Assembly: GCA_964426355.1 (NCBI GenBank)
Contig: CAYRRA010000200.1
Location: 1-7,519 of the forward strand
Source of the DNA: JAJFTV01 sp964426355
GTDB lineage: Bacteria; Chloroflexota; Anaerolineae; Anaerolineales; Anaerolineaceae
Length of the DNA: 7,519 nucleotides
Direction: 5' to 3'
Shown: piece by piece, positions 1 to 5,737 of the stretch
Numbering within the stretch: position 1 is the first letter of the stretch
Layout of the letters: each line of letters starts with the position of its first letter
Program-made: the position numbers and the translations under genes
The notes under the pieces: model-generated
The model's input: the letters and a program-made list of their open reading frames with translations, nothing else
What the model was told of the DNA's origin: nothing
Database searches by the model: none

Positions 1-997
1 CGGATGCGCGGCTGATGGTAACCACTTTATCTTCCATGGGTTGTCGCATCACTTCCAGTACACGCGAGCCGAACTCGGGGAATTCATCCAGGAAGAGGAT
101 GCCGCGATGTGCCAGGGAGATTTCACCGGGTTGTGGCAGGTTGCCACCGCCCACCAACCCGGCGTGCGACGTGGTATGATGCGGTGAACGGAAGGGGCGT
201 AACCGTATCAATGGGATATCTGCTGGAAGCTGGTCTGCGACTGAGTAGATACGGGTCACTTCCAGTGATTCATCGATGGTCATGGGGGGCAAGATACCCG
301 GCATGGCGCGTGCCAGCAGGGTTTTCCCTGCGCCGGGAGGTCCAATCATCAGAACGTTGTGCCCACCGGCTGCGGCTATTTCCAAAGCGCGTTTGACATG
401 CTCCTGCCCTTTAATGTCCTTGAAGTCAGTTGGGATGCTGGCATAAATATCTTCAGGTTCGCAATTTTCTTGGGGTTGGATGTGCGCTTCACCGTTGAGA
501 TGCTGATAGAGCGCATACAGGGAGGAAACCGGTATGACCTCAATATCCGGGATCAGGGCTGCTTCAGCAGCATCACATTCGGGGACGAAAACACGCCGGA
601 AGCCGTGTTGCCGGGCGGCGGCAGCCATGCAAAGCACACCGCGTACATGGCGCACGCTGCCATCCAGAGAGAGCTCGCCCAGCACAATGCTGCCTTCTAA
701 TGCATCCTGGTTGACCTGGTTGGTCATGACCAGCGCCCCAACTGCAATAGGTAAGTCAAAGGCAGGACCCTCTTTGCGAACCGATGCGGGAGCCAGATTG
801 ACAATGAATCGTTTGCGCGGGTAAAAAAGGTTGGAGTTTTTTACAGCCGATTGAACGCGTTCACGGCTTTCCTGTACGGCTGTATCCGGGAGACCGACGA
901 TGACCATTCCCGGCAGCCCGTCGGCGAAATCCACCTCTACTTCGATGATTTCCCCGTCCAGACCGATCAATGCGCAGGCGTAAATTCGAGCAGGCAT
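1..997 (-). CDS. comM: ComM/YifB-family Mg-chelatase-like AAA+ ATPase (5' part, runs off the window)
   Basis: The minus-strand frame starting at ATG 997-995 stays open to the window edge, giving 332 residues that begin MPARIYACALIGLDGEIVEV. The order matches YifB/ComM proteins: an N-terminal Lon-protease-like fold domain (about residues 1-175, with GLPGMVIVGLPDTAVQESRE and an FDLPIAVG stretch), then the Mg-chelatase-type AAA+ domain. Walker A is GPPGAGKT at residues 219-226. Walker B is ILFLDE at 300-305, after the family-typical FRSPHHTTSHAGLVGGG stretch. Family members are about 500 residues, so roughly the last third is missing. ComM is known as a hexameric helicase that promotes branch migration in natural transformation; the homologue's role in non-competent bacteria is unclear. 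I see no good Shine-Dalgarno before this ATG, but the N-terminus aligns with the family. It is probably unrelated in function to the sugar locus it diverges from. Confidence 0.95.
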   Translation of the reverse strand, partial: MPARIYACALIGLDGEIIEVEVDFADGLPGMVIVGLPDTAVQESRERVQSAVKNSNLFYPRKRFIVNLAPASVRKEGPAFDLPIAVGALVMTNQVNQDALEGSIVLGELSLDGSVRHVRGVLCMAAAARQHGFRRVFVPECDAAEAALIPDIEVIPVSSLYALYQHLNGEAHIQPQENCEPEDIYASIPTDFKDIKGQEHVKRALEIAAAGGHNVLMIGPPGAGKTLLARAMPGILPPMTIDESLEVTRIYSVADQLPADIPLIRLRPFRSPHHTTSHAGLVGGGNLPQPGEISLAHRGILFLDEFPEFGSRVLEVMRQPMEDKVVTISRAS

Positions 998-1003
998 GGG
1001 TTA

Positions 1004-1032
1004 AGTTTAGGCTTGGGTGAGGAAAATGTCAA
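1004..1032 (-). promoter_or_regulatory. Candidate comM promoter giving a leaderless message
   Basis: On the minus strand, TTGACA (plus coordinates 1027-1032) is followed after 17 bases by TAAACT (1004-1009). The -35 is a perfect sigma-70 match and the -10 matches four of six positions. The expected transcription start, about 7 bases beyond the -10, falls at or next to the A of the comM start codon at 997. This would fit the absence of a ribosome binding site. It is a prediction from spacing only. Confidence 0.45.
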
Positions 1033-1091
1033 ATAGAAGTACCGTTTTCATGCGACATTAGAAAAAATCACCCGGCTGTACTTTTTTTTTG

Positions 1092-1143
1092 TGATAATGT
1101 TGACTTTTGATGTTGATTGTGCTAATATCTGTTTGATAATGTT
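1092..1143 (+). repeat. Direct repeat TGATAATGTT, two copies 42 bp apart (putative operator)
   Basis: Identical 10-mers TGATAATGTT occur at 1092-1101 and 1134-1143. The first overlaps the start of the -35 box and the second overlaps the predicted transcription start. The centre-to-centre distance of 42 bp is four turns of B-DNA, so both would face the same side of the helix. A close variant, TGATAATTGTT, overlaps the -35 box of the downstream deoR-type gene (2165-2175). This layout suits a repressor such as the DeoR-family protein encoded next door. The regulator assignment is inference. Confidence 0.45.
1100..1128 (+). promoter_or_regulatory. Strong sigma-70 type promoter of the SIS gene
   Basis: TTGACT at 1100-1105 is followed by a 17-base spacer and TAATAT at 1123-1128. 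The TG at 1120-1121, one base before the hexamer, makes it an extended -10. An A/T tract lies at 1081-1090. The predicted start is near 1135, giving a leader of about 109 bases. The promoter lies among direct repeats, which suggests it is a regulated site. Confidence 0.65.
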
Positions 1144-1173
1144 TATTTTAATACATATCGTGCTTGATTGTGC
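1113..1173 (+). repeat. Direct repeat TTGATTGTGC, two copies 51 bp apart
   Basis: TTGATTGTGC is found at 1113-1122, inside the promoter spacer and touching the -10 box, and again at 1164-1173 in the transcribed leader. The spacing is close to five helical turns. With the TGATAATGTT pair it forms an interleaved array of four elements, so a single operator with degenerate half-sites is also possible. Confidence 0.35.
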
Positions 1174-1243
1174 GTGATTTAGCGATCGGTATGCTTGTGA
1201 GCCAGAGTTTTCAACATCCGAAAAAGAATAAAAGGAGCAAAAA

Positions 1244-1999
1244 ATGAGTAAATACTCGAAGCAATATGTCCAAGAGCTAAAAAAACTTCTGGATCGCATT
1301 GTTGAAGAGGAAGAAGAGAACCTCAAAAAAGCGGCTCATATCCTTGCAGATGCTGTTGCGGGTGATGGGCGCATCTTTGCCTGGGGTAGCACCCACTCCT
1401 CAACCACGATGCAAGATATTTACGTGCGCGCAGGTGGGCTGATGTTGGTAAATGCGATATTTATTCCTGGTCTTGAGGCTTTGCAGACAGCACCGTTTGG
1501 AATCACCAGCAAGATTGAGCGTTTGCATGGATATGCTGAAGTTATTTTAGAGCATACCCCTATCCGGTCAGGAGACGTGTTGATTGTTGTATCGGTTTCT
1601 GGGCGAAATGCAGTGCCGATTGAAATGGCAAAAGTTGCCAGTGAGCGCGGGATAAAAGTGATTGCAGTGACTGGTTACGAGTACACGACGACTGTTACAC
1701 CGCGTCACCCGGACGGTAAAAATATGTATGCCTATGCAGATGTAGTGTTGGATAACAAGGCTCAAGCTGGCGATGCCATTCTGGCGGATGATCGGATGCC
1801 TGCCAAATTCTGCCCGGTTTCTGGAGTGACCAGTATCGCCATATTGCATAGTCTGATCGCCGAAACTGTGGAAGAACTGTTAGATCGTGGGATTACACCT
1901 CCGGTATTCATGGCACAAAACCTGGATGGCGGTGAAGAGTTCAATAACCGTATGTTTAAGAAATACCGCGATCGTATTTTTTACTTGAAACCAGAATAA
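1244..1999 (+). CDS. SIS-domain phosphosugar-binding protein (UPF0309/COG4821-like)
   Basis: This is a 251-residue protein of the size expected for single-SIS-domain proteins of the UPF0309 type. A Glu-rich N-terminal helix (about residues 8-35) precedes the SIS fold. The first phosphosugar loop is WGSTHSS at 47-53, followed by a YVRAGGL segment. The second is VSVSGRN at 116-122, the Ser-rich loop that normally holds the sugar phosphate. The C-terminal PPVFMAQNLDGG and KYRDRI stretches are characteristic of this subfamily. SIS proteins are cytoplasmic and bind or isomerise phosphosugars, often aminosugar or ketose phosphates; the exact reaction here is unknown. The start is supported by AAAGGAG at 1231-1237, six bases upstream. 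It is first in the plus-strand locus and has its own strong promoter and probable operators. It could be an isomerase or a sugar-phosphate-sensing protein. Confidence 0.88.
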   Translation: MSKYSKQYVQELKKLLDRIVEEEEENLKKAAHILADAVAGDGRIFAWGSTHSSTTMQDIYVRAGGLMLVNAIFIPGLEALQTAPFGITSKIERLHGYAEVILEHTPIRSGDVLIVVSVSGRNAVPIEMAKVASERGIKVIAVTGYEYTTTVTPRHPDGKNMYAYADVVLDNKAQAGDAILADDRMPAKFCPVSGVTSIAILHSLIAETVEELLDRGITPPVFMAQNLDGGEEFNNRMFKKYRDRIFYLKPE

Positions 2000-2251
2000 T
2001 CTTGGTTTTTGAGATTTCTTGCGTTTGATGGTTTTCCTTTCTGCTGGTTAATCGATATTTGAGATGTATCTGTTTTCTTAAAAAAACAATCACTTGAACC
2101 AATCAAGAAGAAATGGTTTGCTCAGATGTTTGCAAAAAAGCGCAAGATTTCGGGATATTTTTGTTGATAATTGTTTGTGATATGCTACAATGTGTTTACC
2201 CTAACGGATATTTGCATGATATTTCAAAATACTGATCTGAAATGAGCAAAT
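2000..2251 (+). other. Intergenic region between the SIS gene and the DeoR-type gene
   Basis: This AT-rich stretch has no supportable gene. It has no GC-rich hairpin followed by T residues, only a weak 5-bp inverted repeat CTTGA/TCAAG at 2093-2107, so transcription from the SIS promoter may continue into the regulator gene. GATATTT occurs at 2054-2060, 2154-2160, 2207-2213 and 2218-2224. The last two copies are 11 bp apart, about one helical turn, in the regulator's leader. The sequence is too AT-rich to give these much weight. Confidence 0.5.
2164..2191 (+). promoter_or_regulatory. Candidate promoter of the DeoR-family gene
   Basis: TTGATA at 2164-2169, a 16-base spacer, and TACAAT at 2186-2191 preceded by TGC (extended -10). 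The predicted start is near 2198, leaving a leader of about 54 bases. The -35 box overlaps TGATAATTGTT, a near copy of the repeats at the SIS promoter, consistent with autoregulation. The gene's own ribosome binding site is weak, with only GAG close to the start. Confidence 0.55.
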
Positions 2252-3031
2252 ATGAACAAAAAAGAGAATCTCTTAAAAGTTCAACGCCAATCCCAAATCA
2301 GAAGAACAGTTGAAGAACGCGGACAGGTGACGGTGACTGACTTAAGTGTCTTTTATGATGTCAGTGAAGCAACAATCCGTCGCGACCTGGAAGAGCTTGC
2401 GGATAACAAGTGGGTTCGCAGAACTCACGGAGGCGCGGTGCGTGTGGTACGTGCCTTAAAAGAACCGCCAATTGTGGAACGAGTGAATAAAAATGAGGAT
2501 GAGAAAGTTCGTATTGGCAAGAGGGCAGCTCAGTTAATTCGTGAAGGCGAAACCGTTTTTTTGGGAAGCGGAACGACCGTTCATCAGATTGCCTGTCATC
2601 TCCCTTATGAGATTTCATTAACGGTAATCACCAATTCCTTGCTCGTGATCAATGAGATTGTCAATCATCCTAACATTGAGCTAATCGTGATCGGGGGGAT
2701 GCTCAGACGAAGCGAACTGTCGATGGTGGGGCATATTGCCAATCAGGCAGTGTGTGAGTTTCGAGCTGATCGGGTTTTTATGGGAATTCGCGCGATTGAT
2801 GTCAATCACGGGTTTACCAATGATTACCTCCCCGAAGCGGTTGTTGACCGTGAGATTTTAAAAATTGCACCCGAAATTGTTGTGGTTGCAGACCACACAA
2901 AATTTTCAAAGGTGAGTTCTGTGTTTGTCGCAGCGGCAAATGCGATTGATTTGATCATTACAGATACGAATACCCCCGAAGAGATTGTCTCCACATTCGG
3001 GGAAATGATGATTAAAGTAGACCGGGTCTAG
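2252..3031 (+). CDS. DeoR/GlpR-family transcriptional repressor
   Basis: The protein has 259 residues, the normal length for the family. The N-terminal winged helix-turn-helix spans about residues 12-63. Its recognition helix VSEATIRRDLEEL (37-49) and the following RRTHGGAV (56-63) are the family signature. The C-terminal sugar-phosphate sensor (DeoRC fold) shows GSGTT at 105-109, VITNSL, IGGMLR, a VGHIA segment, HGFTND at 186-191 and VVVADHTKF. DeoR-type repressors usually release DNA on binding a phosphorylated sugar, so the likely effector is an intermediate of this locus. It lies between the SIS gene and the amidohydrolase gene, with only 30 bases to the latter, and probably controls the SIS promoter and its own. 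The start at 2252 fits the family N-terminus although the Shine-Dalgarno is weak. The target sugar is unknown. Confidence 0.93.
   Translation: MNKKENLLKVQRQSQIRRTVEERGQVTVTDLSVFYDVSEATIRRDLEELADNKWVRRTHGGAVRVVRALKEPPIVERVNKNEDEKVRIGKRAAQLIREGETVFLGSGTTVHQIACHLPYEISLTVITNSLLVINEIVNHPNIELIVIGGMLRRSELSMVGHIANQAVCEFRADRVFMGIRAIDVNHGFTNDYLPEAVVDREILKIAPEIVVVADHTKFSKVSSVFVAAANAIDLIITDTNTPEEIVSTFGEMMIKVDRV
3018..3030. repeat. Perfect 13-bp palindrome over the DeoR gene stop codon
   Basis: TAGACC (3018-3023), a central G, and GGTCTA (3025-3030) form a perfect inverted repeat that includes the first two bases of the stop codon. As RNA it could form only a 5-bp stem with a 3-base loop. It may be chance, or a small operator-like or mRNA element between the regulator and the amidohydrolase. 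Confidence 0.25.
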
Positions 3032-3061
3032 TTTGTATCCCGAGAAGGAGTGAGGTTAACA

Positions 3062-4102
3062 ATGAGCGGTGATCTTTATTTGAAACAATTCAAGCCTAAA
3101 TCATTCCTGGAAACCGCTAGAACTGAGATCGAAAAACCGAAATTTCCAGTGATTGATGCGCATAACCATCTCGAATTGGTAGGCGATTACTGGATGAAAC
3201 AGCCTGTTCGCGAGCTATTATCTGTCATGGATGAGGCGAATGTAGAGGCAATCGTAGACCTGGATGGTGGTTGGGGAGAAGAGGTTTTCGATATCCATTG
3301 GAAGCGTTTTAAAGAAGCAGCCCCTGATCGGTTCATCCTGTATACTGGTGTCGCCTGGGAGAGATATGCAGAAATGGGAAATTCTTTTCCCGATTGGGCA
3401 GCAACCCGATTGCGTGAGCATGTGACCCGCGGTGCTCAGGGTTTGAAGATTGATAAAAGATTTGGCTTATTTTTCAAAGAGCCTGGGGGAGAATTGATTA
3501 AAGTGGATGACCCACTTTTTGCTCCGATATGGGAGACAGTGGGTGAAATGAATATCCCTGTAACCATTCATGTCGCTGACCCGGTTGCTTTTTTTGAGCC
3601 GTTAGATGAGTTTAACGAAAGATGGGATGAGTTACATGAGCATCCCGACTGGCATTTTCCGAGCCCGCCATATCCGTCTTTTATTTCCATCCTTCAACGT
3701 TTGGAAAACCTGGTGAAACGTCATCCGCGTACCCAATTTATTGGGGCGCATGTGGGTTGTTATGCAGAAAATTTGAAATGGGTTGCGCGTATGCTGAACA
3801 CCTATTCAAACTTCAATGTGGACATTTCAGAAAGAATTGGCGAACTGGGTCGCCAGCCTTATTCTGCCAGAAAATTCTTCCTGGAATATCAAGATCGGAT
3901 ATTATTCGGCGTCGATTGCACTCCGAGCGTTGAATGGTACCGGCTTTATGCGCGTTTTCTTGAAACGGATGATGAATATTTTAATTATTATCTGACCAAT
4001 CCACCGCGTCAGGGACGTTGGTTTGTTCATGGGCTTCACCTTCCGGATGAGGTTTTGAAAAAGGTCTATTCGGCGAATGCCAAAAGGCTGCTGAACCTGT
4101 GA
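3062..4102 (+). CDS. Amidohydrolase-2 family metal-dependent hydrolase (TIM barrel)
   Basis: From the ATG at 3062 this gives 346 residues. Metal-ligand motifs are in the usual order. The HxH is DAHNH (His34, His36). A strand-end His is in IHVADP (His170), another in IGAHVGCYAEN (His230), and a late Asp in ILFGVD (Asp285). This is the amidohydrolase-2 (COG2159-like) pattern of cytosolic hydrolases or decarboxylases. No signal peptide is visible. A GTG at 3050 is in frame but overlaps the AAGGAG at 3045-3050, so it cannot use that site. I prefer the ATG, which sits 11 bases after it and 6 bases after GAGG at 3052-3055. It follows the repressor by 30 bases and is likely co-transcribed. It ends at a UGA, which shows that UGA works as a stop in this genome. 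The substrate is unknown; the context suggests a sugar derivative such as a lactone or an acylated sugar. Confidence 0.87.
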   Translation: MSGDLYLKQFKPKSFLETARTEIEKPKFPVIDAHNHLELVGDYWMKQPVRELLSVMDEANVEAIVDLDGGWGEEVFDIHWKRFKEAAPDRFILYTGVAWERYAEMGNSFPDWAATRLREHVTRGAQGLKIDKRFGLFFKEPGGELIKVDDPLFAPIWETVGEMNIPVTIHVADPVAFFEPLDEFNERWDELHEHPDWHFPSPPYPSFISILQRLENLVKRHPRTQFIGAHVGCYAENLKWVARMLNTYSNFNVDISERIGELGRQPYSARKFFLEYQDRILFGVDCTPSVEWYRLYARFLETDDEYFNYYLTNPPRQGRWFVHGLHLPDEVLKKVYSANAKRLLNL

Positions 4103-4311
4103 TGAGGAAGGTGATGAGAAAACCAGAATCGCCTGATTGCCGTATTTACATCCTGTAAGCGCTGGAAGGCGATGAAAGGGAGATGGTTATTCATTTGCTG
4201 AAACACGAGTAGATTAACAGGAGGTGATCGATATTTTAGATATAGATGGTTTTTGTTGAGAAAGTTCATATATATTGTCGATGCTTACAAATCAAATAAG
4301 GAGAATGAAAG
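4103..4311 (+). other. Leader region before the transporter genes
   Basis: These 209 bases hold no convincing gene. They contain an inverted repeat TTACA-TCC-TGTAA at 4146-4158, a near-perfect Shine-Dalgarno with no start codon at normal distance (4219-4229), and AT-rich sequence around 4230-4280. TATATT at 4271-4276 is a possible -10 box, but no good -35 lies at the right distance. I see no terminator, so the transporter genes may be read from upstream, from a weak local promoter, or both. Confidence 0.5.
4219..4229 (+). promoter_or_regulatory. Orphan extended Shine-Dalgarno
   Basis: AGGAGGTGATC matches 11 bases of the complement of the conserved 3' end of 16S rRNA, stronger than any start site in the window. 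The nearest downstream ATG (4246) is 21 bases past AGGAGG and opens only 17 codons, ending at TAA 4297-4299 on the ribosome binding site of the lipoprotein gene. It could be a ribosome standby or leader-peptide element, or a remnant. Confidence 0.3.
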
Positions 4312-5646
4312 ATGAAATATTTACGTTATATGCTCGCTCTGGTTTTCGTTTTCAGCATGATCCTGACTGCCTGTCAACCAGCAGCAGAAAAGCCCGCTGC
4401 AGAAGAAGCAGTAGTGGAAGAAGCAGGCGAGACAGAACAAATCGTTCTTGAATATTGGTCCATGTGGAATGAGCCTGAACCACAAGCCCTGGCTATTCAG
4501 AAATGGATCGCTGCTTTTGAAGCAGAGAATCCGAACATCAAGATCAATGCCACCTGGAATGGTCGTGAGAATCAGACAAAATTACGCTCTGCCCTGGCTG
4601 CTGGAACGAAGGTTGACTTCATGGACCAGGATGCAGACCAGATTGCTGGTGGTTTAATGGCTGAAGGCATGGGCTACCCATTGGATGAGTTCCTGCAGCA
4701 AACAGCACTGGATGAAAATATCACCGTTGCGGAGACGTTTGTGCCTGGCGTTTTAGACCTGCATAAATTGACCGATCATTATTACCTCTTCCCCTATGTG
4801 TACAATACCTGGCAGTTCTGGACCAACATGGATATCCTTGAAGAGGTTGGCGTTGCAGAGCCACAGACATGGGATGAATTCCTTGCAATGGCTCAGACCA
4901 TCAAAGATGCAGGTTATTCAGTTTTGGCTTCAGAAGGAAGCGAATTCTCATACAACTTCCCATACTTTGTTTATCTTGTTGAACGGCAAAAAGGACCTGG
5001 TTTCCTGCTTTCAGCCGTTGAGGATAAAACCGGTGAAACCTGGAAAGATCCGGTATTTTTGCAATCTGCTGAGATGATCCGTGAACTTTGGGATCTTGGT
5101 TATATTCCGGCAGAGTCTGTTGGTTATGTCTGGCCCGCTGCTCAGATGACATTAGCCGTTGGCGACTCAGCGATGGAGCTTTGCGGCTCATGGCTGCCAA
5201 CTGAATTACGTGACACAGCAGGTGAAGATTTCAACTGGGGCGGTTTGCGTTTCCCAGCGGTTGAAGGCGGCGAAGGCTCCATCAATGACATCACCGCGTG
5301 GCTGCTTTCCTTCATGATCATGAAAGATTCTGCACACCCTGAAGCTGCTTTTGAATTCTTGAAATTCACCCAGACACAAGCAAACGCACAAATCATGGCT
5401 GATGAAGCTTTGGTTGGTGTGACGCGCAAGGGTGTCTCCTGGGCAGAAGGCATTAAAGATGGCGAAACCGCTTCAGCAAATGCTACTGTTGCATTCATGC
5501 CCAATGATGGTATTCAGGCGCTATATCCTGAGTATCAGGAAACGGTTCTCACTCCCGCTTTCAATTCATTCTGGGCATTACAAATCACCCCTGAAGCATT
5601 CGTTCAAAAGATGGCTCAAGATACCAAAACCTATTGGGAAAAGTAG
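4312..5646 (+). CDS. Family 1 extracellular sugar-binding lipoprotein of an ABC importer
   Basis: The protein has 444 residues, typical for this family. A lipoprotein signal peptide (residues 1-20) ends in the lipobox LTAC with Cys21 as the lipidation site. An Ala/Glu-rich flexible linker (about 22-43) follows. The mature domain starts with the family-typical IVLEYWSMWNE and continues with WIAAFEAENPNIKI, the hinge-region YVYNTWQFWTNMDIL and TWDEFLAMAQTIKDAGY, then AMELCGSWLP and a C-terminal helix region with AFEFLKF. It should sit on the outside of the cytoplasmic membrane and deliver its sugar to the two permeases downstream. AAGGAG at 4298-4303 with 8-base spacing supports the start. The coding sequence looks intact and its stop is followed by a stable hairpin. 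The ligand cannot be read from the sequence; family members bind mono- and oligosaccharides or glycerol phosphates. Confidence 0.94.
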   Translation: MKYLRYMLALVFVFSMILTACQPAAEKPAAEEAVVEEAGETEQIVLEYWSMWNEPEPQALAIQKWIAAFEAENPNIKINATWNGRENQTKLRSALAAGTKVDFMDQDADQIAGGLMAEGMGYPLDEFLQQTALDENITVAETFVPGVLDLHKLTDHYYLFPYVYNTWQFWTNMDILEEVGVAEPQTWDEFLAMAQTIKDAGYSVLASEGSEFSYNFPYFVYLVERQKGPGFLLSAVEDKTGETWKDPVFLQSAEMIRELWDLGYIPAESVGYVWPAAQMTLAVGDSAMELCGSWLPTELRDTAGEDFNWGGLRFPAVEGGEGSINDITAWLLSFMIMKDSAHPEAAFEFLKFTQTQANAQIMADEALVGVTRKGVSWAEGIKDGETASANATVAFMPNDGIQALYPEYQETVLTPAFNSFWALQITPEAFVQKMAQDTKTYWEK

Positions 5647-5666
5647 TCGTACTGGTCAGATAGTAA

Positions 5667-5698
5667 AGGATATAGAGATCGCGAGGTCTCTATATCCT
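5667..5698 (+). promoter_or_regulatory. Stable intercistronic hairpin between lipoprotein and permease genes
   Basis: AGGATATAGAGA (5667-5678) and TCTCTATATCCT (5687-5698) form a perfect 12-bp stem with an 8-base loop. No T run follows, so it is not a classical terminator. Its position 21 bases after the binding-protein stop suggests it protects the upstream message from 3' decay, as in other ABC importer operons where the binding protein is made in excess over the permeases. Partial attenuation is the alternative. Confidence 0.75.
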
Positions 5699-5722
5699 AC
5701 TCTTCAGATTTGAAGGAGAAAG

Positions 5723-5737
5723 AGGAGAAAGTTAGTG
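5723..5737 (+). promoter_or_regulatory. Ribosome binding site fixing the GTG start of the first permease
   Basis: AGGAG at 5723-5727 lies seven bases before GTG 5735-5737, with a second AAGGAG at 5713-5718 upstream. The tandem sites and the hydrophobic N-terminus that follows show that the real permease gene starts here, not after the UGA at 5879. Confidence 0.75.

Larger units (their letters stand above)
998..1243. other. Divergent intergenic region between comM and the SIS gene
   Basis: No coding sequence is supported here. The region holds outward promoters for both flanking genes, a run of nine T at 1082-1090 just upstream of the plus-strand -35 box (possible UP-like or bent DNA), two sets of direct repeats, and an approximately 109-base untranslated leader for the SIS gene ending in AAAGGAG at 1231-1237. 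I found no convincing terminator or structured RNA in it. Confidence 0.7.

Noticed and set aside
109..1036. Four overlapping plus-strand open frames (109-396, 359-700, 534-824, 851-1036)
   Set aside because: They lie antisense to the comM coding sequence, whose minus-strand frame is open throughout and carries clear family motifs. The plus-strand translations show no recognisable domain.
1037..1090. Terminator ending in the nine-T run at 1082-1090
   Set aside because: Only a 5-bp AGTAC/GTACT pairing with a very large loop precedes it, and no plus-strand gene lies upstream. An A/T-rich element before the promoter is a better reading.
2093..2107. Terminator after the SIS gene (CTTGA/TCAAG)
   Set aside because: The stem is 5 bp, AT-rich, about 95 bases after the stop codon and not followed by a T run.
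4102..4158. 18-codon frame overlapping the amidohydrolase stop (TGATG)
   Set aside because: It is too short, has no recognisable sequence and no ribosome binding site of its own. Start/stop overlaps of this kind arise often by chance.
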